64,000 nucleotides of DNA, from the NCBI GenBank assembly GCA_007922225.1, contig ML679954.1, positions 21,579,743 to 21,643,742 on the forward strand, read 5' to 3'. This stretch comes from Emydura subglobosa. Taxonomy: Eukaryota > Chordata > Testudines > Chelidae. This document shows, piece by piece, positions 58,701 through 64,000 of this stretch (position 1 is the first letter of the stretch; every line of letters starts with the position of its first letter). The translations under genes were made by a program, and so were the position numbers. The notes beneath the pieces were generated by a model. That model was given only the letters and a program-made list of their open reading frames with translations, was not told the DNA's origin and did no database searches.

Positions 58701-61700
58701 CAACTAAGTATTTAAACTAACAATTTAGCATTCATTTAAAACATTTATTACTTAAAATAAGGAATTTTAAGAAGGTGGAATCTTTGATTTTTTCTTTACA
58801 GAAAGAGTAAAGCACTCCATAATAATACAAAGGACTCAAGAATTTAAAAATGTATAGGGACCACATTTTGTAACCCAATTCATAAGCATTTTTTGCTTGA
58901 ATTGCATTCTCTTATACATTCTTAACACTTGCCTTTCTCTACAAATCAATAAGCATAACATTGAAAAGTTATAAAGCAATGTTATTGGCTCTGAATATTA
59001 AAATACAGGGCTTAAAATTATCTGCATTAAAAACTATATAATTTTAGTGGACTTGTCATGTTCTTTCCATTCATTCCTCCCCAGGGGAGGAGCAAAGCAC
59101 ATCTATTGGTATGAGGGGGCTGCAAAATTATAGCAATCATTAGTTTCAAAATAAAGATTAAGAGCTATAGTGTCTATCAAAATACTGACAGAGGAGGAAG
59201 TCAGTCTAATAGTATCAGTGAATCCATAAGTCACAGGTTACTTTTCATCTCAATACAACTGCACAAAGTATACCTTTTATCTCAGGATTCATTATTGTGA
59301 TACCTTTAAGACTATCATTTTTTCCTATGAACAGTGTAATCCTATAACCAATCCATGCTGGGAACTCATTGATTTCAATACAAGTTCCACATATAGAACA
59401 ATTACAGGAGACGAAGGGCCAATCCTATTATTCCTTTAAGTTAAATATACAGTATTGGCTCCAAAGGACTTACCTATCATTCAGTTCCTGAGCGATTGTA
59501 AGGTGCTTCAGATGATAGTCAATTGCTTTTTCATAGTCTTGGAGTAAAGTGTACGTATTTCCAAGACTGTAACAAGCCTGTGCCTCCACAGCTCTGTCTT
59601 TAAGCTGTCGAGCCAGTAGTAGGGTCTTCCTAAGAGGACGACTTATTAGCCTCTCAAAATCACCATAGGAAAAATTCTGTTCTCAATCTACACCTGCGCA
59701 ACCCCACTGAAATCAATACAGTTGCATGGGTAAAATCCAACCCTGTGTTTTCAAGTTAGCTGCTAAAATCATCCCACAAGAGAATAATTACAATTTTTCC
59801 CCTTCCCATTTATCTCTAAGCTTAAAATAGAGAAAAAAAAAAAAAAGTCTCATTGATTTCAATGGGAGAAGGACTGGGTCCTTAAACTTCATCTTCTAAT
59901 GTTAGCTGACAACTTCATTATTTATGCTGATTTTCTTCACTTTTTTTTCATAAAAAAGTCCAGAGTGCAGTTGACACAAAGTCTGATGCCAACTTTAAAA
60001 GGCAACAGATGCAGCAACTGTTTAATCAATAGGAGTAGGTAGTGTTAAGATACTTCTGTAGCTATCAAGCCAATCAGTCCCTATTGCTTAACAGGGATTG
60101 ACTTGGGATTGACTTGATAGCTGACTCAGTAAACTGTTTGACCAGTGTTCAGGCCAGTTCTGCTCCCTTTTGAAAACATGAGGAGTCCTGGACTTCCCAG
60201 CTGAATCTAAACTTACTGAATGCAGATATTTTAGTTTAATTTTTGCTGAACTCCATGCAGCAACTATATTTGCCTTGCTGTGCTGAAGATTAGACGATAA
60301 AAGAGAAGATGTTCATGAATAAAGTATGAATAGAGAGCCCAGTATGGAAGACTGCCTTTGGCATGTTTCAGTTATTTCCTAATGCACTGCCCATCTCAAT
60401 GCCATTACTTAAAGTCTGTGGTTCATCATCCTAGAATTTGGTGGGCATTAAGGCAACATGCTTAGGAAACAGGAGGAAGTTAGTAAAAGCATATCAACAG
60501 AAAGCAATAACCTATACTATGAAGAAGTGCCCCTTTAAATATTCCCTCTTACTAAAATAGGTAAAGAAGACATAATACAAAAATCCAGACTTTAGGAAAA
60601 GCTGAACAGTCAAATGACTAGGAAATTATTAGAAAATTCTGTTGAGCTTTGCATAATTAATTCTCTCCCAATTGTGTTGTAAGGATGATTGTAAAGCAAC
60701 ATATCAAGTGCTAAGCTTTATTATTACTAACAGAGGTAAAGACTTACCTATTTTGATTATGTAAAAAAAGATTGGTATTGTCTTTATACATAAGAAATAA
60801 ATTAACTAACTTGTAGTATTCAGAAGCTGTTTCAAATTCACCCAGGAATATGTAGGCATTTCCAAGATTGCTGTATGCTCTTCTTTCAGCTGCTCTATCA
60901 CCAAATTCTTTTGCAATTAGGAGACGCTGAAAAACACAGAATCTTACTGATGTACTTAGACATTATGCTTCACAAACTTATCTGCAAGAACACATTTATA
61001 GGGCTTTACCACTTCCAATGGACATTTTATTGTTCTTCAAGCAAACAATTCTTGAAAAGATGGTACAAGAGCTTGAATCTGTACTACGAAGTATCAGTAA
61101 AGTATGGTAAATTAGCATTTAAAAGCCTAGAGAGACAATACATGTATACAAAGGATCAATCCAGCACTGAAAAGTATTCTGATAAAGTAAACAAACTTCC
61201 ACAAAAGTAGTCTTGTACCTGTTCATGGGCTATTACAGCACTCCTGAAGTTGCCTAGAAGGTAATGTGTATTCCCCAGATTTCCATATGCACGTCCCTGG
61301 GCAGCTCTATCACTCAATTCTGTCACTATTGACAAGTTTTCCCTGTTGAGGAAAAAGAAATAAAAAGAGACCTAATAGGTTGTTCATCGGAAACTACAAG
61401 CCATAAAATAATTGGTCTTCCCATTGTTACAAAGGAAGAGATTATTTTCTCTTGACTGGCTGACTTAGTGGCCTTGACTTAGTACTAAAAATTACTCAGT
61501 CTGATACCAGCAGATATAAGAGTCTGTTTTATTCTCCCCAGGCTGGTATGCTCAGCTCTTGGAACAGGAGAAGATCATCTGCTCAGAACCTGCTAGCCAG
61601 TCTCAAAGTACATCCATTCTCCTGTGATAGGAAGACAATTGTGGCATTTGCAGCACAAAGTGGGGAGAGGTTACTTAAGTGAAAAGACCAAACTTCGACT

Positions 61701-64000
61701 CAGATAGGCTGATGCACAGGTCTTGCCTTTCATCTCTCAGCTTGGTTCCTGAGAAGATAGCAGGACCCTAAGATGTGGGACTGTGACTTATAACAGGTAG
61801 AGATAGATTACAGTTGTGTGGTATTACAGAAAAGCATATAGCAGAAATGAAACCAAAGACACCCTAAAAAATCCCCAGGTATGACTCTTACTCCTTTTAT
61901 GTTTTATTAACATCCCAAATGCCAACATATTGCTACTGGTACCACTAACTGACGCTACTCTATACTTTAGTTCACAACACTGCAGGTCTCCTAATATATT
62001 GATATGCTCCTTGAGTTAATGACTTTTCTCTTTTCAGTCACAGCCTTTTGAAATCATTACTTACTCATAATAATCTGCAGCTTTTTGTAATGCAGCCTTT
62101 ACTTCATCTGGAAGTTCCCCTGGATCATGAGTCCCAGCACAGGCTACATTTTTCCCTTTGGAGTGATACACATTTCCAAGATTATAAAGTGCTCTTGCTT
62201 CTCCAACCTAGAACACAATACCAATATGTTGGAAAGATTTTGAAATCTTGTGCAGCTATGTGCCGTACCAATGATTAGAACCATCAGACAGAGAAAGCAA
62301 ATTTCTCAACTCATAATGGGAGATGTGATCATTTTGGAGAGTAACATCACCTCCAGAGCATCCCAACAAAACAATTGTGCCTGTGCCTCTGATGCTTCTA
62401 CCTATAATACTTCCTAAGTAGGAGCATTCAAACTAGTAGGTATCTTCATTATGTAAGTGGTTAAGTGACAAGCCACTCGAAACCATCATACACAGGTTCA
62501 TCAGTATATTTTAGTACTTATTCTATAATTATTCTTCTATTAAATTACAGCCAGATTGACAATAAATGAATGTTCATTATTCTTACCTTGTCATTCAACT
62601 CTCTGGAAATATCTAGATGCCTTTGACAACACACAATAGCATCTTCAAAATTCCCAAGCACCTTTAAGGTGTTTCCCAAATTACCACTAGCTTTAGCTTC
62701 ACCTAGTTGGTCTCCAATGGTCCTGAAATTAAAAGAATACGACAATACAGGAAATCCTGTATATTTGCAATAGATGTATGTTCAATGCACTGAAAACAGA
62801 ATTACATGGAAGGTATTTCTCTTCATAAGAAAGATTTACCCTACTGTAAAGTGCATATTTCATAATTTATGAGGTTATGTTTTACTTTTAAAAAAATTAT
62901 ATGCACACACACACATAGGGTTCAACTGCAGAATTCAGTTAAGTAGAAACTGTTTGGGGGACATTTATTTTAATTTTGTTTGAACTGCTATCTTGACTGC
63001 CTTTGTACATGGCACTTCTTATTTACTGACATGTTACACCAAAAAACCCAGCTCCATGGAAGCTAATTAGGAAGTATGTGAGATATTACTCCAAAGAAAG
63101 AGGGGAAAAAAGTATTAATGCACAAAGATATTTTTCTTCTGGAAATGTCAATCTCTGGCTTGACTCTATAACTGTTGTCTGTTGTAATTTTTCTTTGAGG
63201 AGGCAGGGATGAAATTAACACAAATTAATGCCTCAATCCTAGAAACCCTTACTATGCAAAGTTGAAAATGAATAGTTCAGTGTCGCAACCTGCAATAGCA
63301 CTATGTTCATGCCTTCTCATGAACCTAAATTAAGCTCTATTAGAACATTTATCTTAGTGAGTGAGTAAAAATTTCTAGTGACAGCCAAATTATCCAGACC
63401 TCCTGCACTCAAGGTGTAATTTTCCTCTTCTCACTGTTATATAGGAACAGGTTCTTCAGATTACACTAATGAAAAGTTTCAATTTTAACATGGAAGTGTG
63501 AAAACTAGAAGAACTTGAAAAAAGAGAATCAAACGTATGTAACGAAAAGCTAAAATCATTAAAAAGATAGCTGCAGAAAAACCACATGAAATGCACACTT
63601 TGTATATTTTAAAATGTCACATTATTAGTTTTAAAGAAATATACGAGTGAGTTACGTCTAGTAAACAATGGTGGCAGCTTAATTTTTGGAGAGCTAGGGA
63701 GCTTTAATTTTAGAAACAGGAACGGGTGAAGAACTGATGGATTTAAAGAGGAAGCCATCTATGTATCCATAAATCTGGCAACTGTAGCTCTCCCCAATAA
63801 AGGGATGGCCAAATTATTTGCCATAATACTATCCAATCTCCCACCACTAGCACATCAATGTCTCTAACAAGCATTAATGATTAATGTTTCCCTGAACAAA
63901 CCATTGCTCATCTTCACAAGAACAGAACAGAGATGGAGGATGTACCTAAAAACACAAAATTACCTTGCAAGGGTTAAATCATGGTGGTGGTATTCCAGGG
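46593..64000 (-). CDS. GPSM2: GPSM2 (LGN), 13 exons, 5' part outside window
   Basis: Reading leftward: (edge)-63964, 62722-62587, 62207-62065, 61342-61219, 60926-60811, 59629-59474, 58527-58419, 57633-57504, 56414-56344, 49433-49257, 48792-48636, 48486-48269, 46769-46593. All junctions are in phase. About 583 residues are seen, from EYHHHDLTLAR to the stop. The N-terminal half is TPR repeats (GNLGNTLKVLGNFEDA, YNLGNVYHSKG, GNLGNTHYLLGNFRSA, SNLGNAYIFLGEFETA, YSLGNTYTLLQDYEKA, WSLGNAYTALGNHDQA). The C-terminal half has four GoLoco motifs with the DDQR/DEQR arginine. LGN links NuMA and Inscuteable (TPRs) to Gi-alpha-GDP (GoLoco) at the cell cortex to orient the spindle. One or two 5' exons lie beyond the edge. 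Confidence 0.96.
46770..48268 (-). other. GPSM2 intron
   Basis: AT-rich non-coding. I see no element or convincing ORF. Confidence 0.7.
48269..48486 (-). CDS. GPSM2: GPSM2 exon (GoLoco 2 and start of GoLoco 3)
   Basis: Follows CACCTTCAG on -. It reads FSTSVVSPHTDDFLDLLASS, QSRRLDDQRASFSNLPG, and ends DDDFFDNLIKCQ before GTAAGT. GoLoco 3 is split by the next intron. Confidence 0.95.
48636..48792 (-). CDS. GPSM2: GPSM2 exon (GoLoco 1)
   Basis: Follows TTTTCAG on -. It reads KNSADMTGDEGFFDLLSRFQ and SNRMDDQRCC, then a Thr/Ser linker ending AAA T before GTAAAT. The split serine codon joins the next exon correctly. Confidence 0.95.
49257..49433 (-). CDS. GPSM2: GPSM2 exon (linker before GoLoco region)
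   Basis: Follows TTCTTAG on -. It reads IQNWNSDILAKQKTLVAKPS, FVNRLKGKKYKNGTSSKVLQ and SIDHRLPSSQR before GTATGT. 59 codons. Confidence 0.95.
49925..50018. repeat. DIRS copy 4 internal complementary region
   Basis: Holds GGAATGCACATGAGCAAAAC at one end and TTGCTCATGTCCATTCCATA at the other. These pair with the two element ends (about 49720-49760 and 53600-53638). Confidence 0.75.
50420..51300 (-). pseudogene. DIRS tyrosine recombinase remnant (copy 4)
   Basis: Islands on - match the other copies: GLDEQACSSQVLLGSRKPST (51297-50971), RFLKSLEKLFLPVWDPIPKW (50815-50621) and SWKVAFLMAINLVRPISEIK (50685-50419). The last carries the first catalytic-arginine region in altered form. No intact frame. 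Confidence 0.8.
51550..52220 (-). pseudogene. DIRS RNase H region remnant (copy 4)
   Basis: 52039-51677 on - reads RLLGHMATCTYVVPHDRLRL and SLVSDASDLQWGSPF, the RNase H entry seen in copy 1. 51789-51550 continues with HINVRELRQ in another frame. No intact frame. Confidence 0.8.
52442..53330 (-). pseudogene. DIRS gag-like remnant (copy 4)
   Basis: 53325-53137 on - starts GWGMPRAPDFKPCTSCKKLM and continues RCLKCLGEAHVGKG: a C-x2-C ... C-x2-C-x4-H zinc-knuckle-like pattern, the clearest of the four copies. Further Pro-rich islands follow to 52442. Confidence 0.65.
55553..55780 (+). mobile_element. MIR/CORE-SINE
   Basis: The middle part holds the MIR core: CTATTCCCAGCTCTGACAAA, GTGACCTTGGGAAGTCACTG, GTGCCTCAGCTTCTGCAT and AAAATAATATATC-like. 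The 3' part (TTTGCAAAGTGTTCCGAGAG) also fits. It ends in A-rich sequence. No target duplication found. Confidence 0.8.
56344..56414 (-). CDS. GPSM2: GPSM2 short exon
   Basis: Follows TTCCCAAAG on -. It completes a glycine codon and reads ARPRVGRRHSMENMELMKLT to PEK. The donor GTTGGC is weak, but family identity and phase on both sides support it. Confidence 0.9.
56415..57503 (-). other. GPSM2 intron
   Basis: Non-coding. The ORF at 56712-57161 (+) has no family features and is not supported. Confidence 0.65.
57504..57633 (-). CDS. GPSM2: GPSM2 exon (after TPR array)
   Basis: Follows GGTTGCAG on -. It reads VGDRSGELTARLNLSDLQMV and LGLSYSTNNSMMSEIHAVEN, ending one base into a glycine codon before GTAAGT. 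Confidence 0.94.
57776..57864. repeat. Perfect 19-bp hairpin in GPSM2 intron
   Basis: Arms 57776-57794 (TGTTCTCATTCTGCAATTG) and 57846-57864 are exact reverse complements around a 51-base loop, whose edges are also partly complementary. A (GT)n run abuts the left arm. Probably a small MITE relic. Confidence 0.8.
58419..58527 (-). CDS. GPSM2: GPSM2 exon (TPR)
   Basis: Follows GTGTTACAG on -. It reads IGEGRACWSLGNAYTALGNH and DQAMHFAEKHLEISRE before GTACGA. One TPR unit. Confidence 0.95.
58528..59473 (-). other. GPSM2 intron
   Basis: AT-rich. A CATTGATTTCAAT motif at 59367-59379, otherwise nothing recognised. Confidence 0.7.
59474..59629 (-). CDS. GPSM2: GPSM2 exon (TPR)
   Basis: Follows CCTCTTAG on -. 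It reads KTLLLARQLKDRAVEAQACY, SLGNTYTLLQDYEKAIDYHL and KHLTIAQELND before GTAAGT. Confidence 0.95.
59630..60810 (-). other. GPSM2 intron
   Basis: AT-rich with a poly-A run near 59832-59846 followed by CATTGATTTCAATGGG (59851-59866). Nothing else recognised. Confidence 0.7.
60811..60926 (-). CDS. GPSM2: GPSM2 exon (TPR)
   Basis: Follows TTTTTCAG on -. It reads RLLIAKEFGDRAAERRAYSN and LGNAYIFLGEFETASEYY before GTTAGT, two bases into a lysine codon. Confidence 0.95.
61219..61342 (-). CDS. GPSM2: GPSM2 exon (TPR)
   Basis: Follows CTCAACAG on -. It completes a glutamate codon and reads ENLSIVTELSDRAAQGRAYG and NLGNTHYLLGNFRSAVIAHE, then Q, before GTACAA. Confidence 0.95.
61343..62064 (-). other. 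GPSM2 intron
   Basis: Non-coding. The block 61490-61640 is somewhat richer in G+C but shows no ends or ORF I can interpret. Confidence 0.65.
62065..62207 (-). CDS. GPSM2: GPSM2 exon (TPR with family insert)
   Basis: Follows GTTCTAG on -. It reads VGEARALYNLGNVYHSKGKN, then the variable insert VACAGTHDPGELPDEVKAAL and QKAADYY before GTAAGT. Confidence 0.95.
62587..62722 (-). CDS. GPSM2: GPSM2 exon (TPR)
   Basis: Follows AATTTCAG on -. It completes an arginine codon and reads TIGDQLGEAKASGNLGNTLK and VLGNFEDAIVCCQRHLDISR, then ELNDK, before GTAAGA. Confidence 0.96.
62723..63963 (-). other. GPSM2 intron
   Basis: AT-rich with a short (CA)n run near 62905-62918. Nothing else recognised. Confidence 0.7.
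63964..64000 (-). CDS. GPSM2: GPSM2 exon, cut by the right edge
   Basis: The - strand from the edge reads ALEYHHHDLTLA, then AG before GTAATT. It joins in phase to the next exon at the arginine of LARTIGDQ. Confidence 0.93.

Overview
The window looks like vertebrate, most likely turtle, nuclear DNA: AT-rich introns with consensus GT/AG junctions, one CpG island, CR1-type LINE, MIR and short DNA-transposon relics, and four copies of a DIRS-type (tyrosine-recombinase) retrotransposon. Turtle is an inference from the repeat mix. The genes themselves are recognised by translated exons that join in phase.

Three protein-coding genes are present in an order I recall from other amniotes. (1) WDR47, + strand: the last five coding exons (3445-14228) encode the C-terminal WD40 propeller, followed by a 3' UTR to about 15455; the 5' part lies left of the window. 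(2) CLCC1, + strand, complete: a CpG-island promoter (about 18770-20110), eleven coding exons (21832-45498), and a protein of about 562 residues with a signal peptide, three membrane segments and a charged tail. (3) GPSM2 (LGN), - strand: thirteen exons from the right edge down to the stop at 46593, encoding TPR repeats and four GoLoco motifs; its first exons lie right of the window. CLCC1 and GPSM2 converge, with about 1.1 kb between their stop codons.

Most of the remaining space is introns shaped by transposons. DIRS copies lie at 1-2758 (+, cut by the window edge, RT/RNase H and recombinase frames open), 6813-12328 (+, complete outline, decayed frames), 24437-30429 (+, decayed) and 49686-53638 (-, decayed and internally shortened). 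All four have the same orientation as the gene that hosts them. The complete copy shows the DIRS end structure: terminal inverted repeats plus an internal complementary region whose two halves pair with the two outer ends, and a shared TGTTTTCT at both junctions. Smaller elements with readable ends and target duplications are a PIF/Harbinger-type MITE (4305-4578), two hAT-type elements (6043-6544 with a 100-N assembly gap, and 38043-38396) and a Tigger/pogo-type palindrome (41121-41403). A LINE reverse-transcriptase relic (about 44434-45355), an antisense CR1 3' end (about 33816-34315) and a MIR SINE (about 55553-55780) are also visible.

The most unusual host feature is a roughly 1.08-kb duplication inside CLCC1. 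Coding exon 9 with flanking intron (39798-40880) recurs at 43257-44326, exactly between 29-bp direct repeats, and carries a frameshifted but still splice-competent exon copy.
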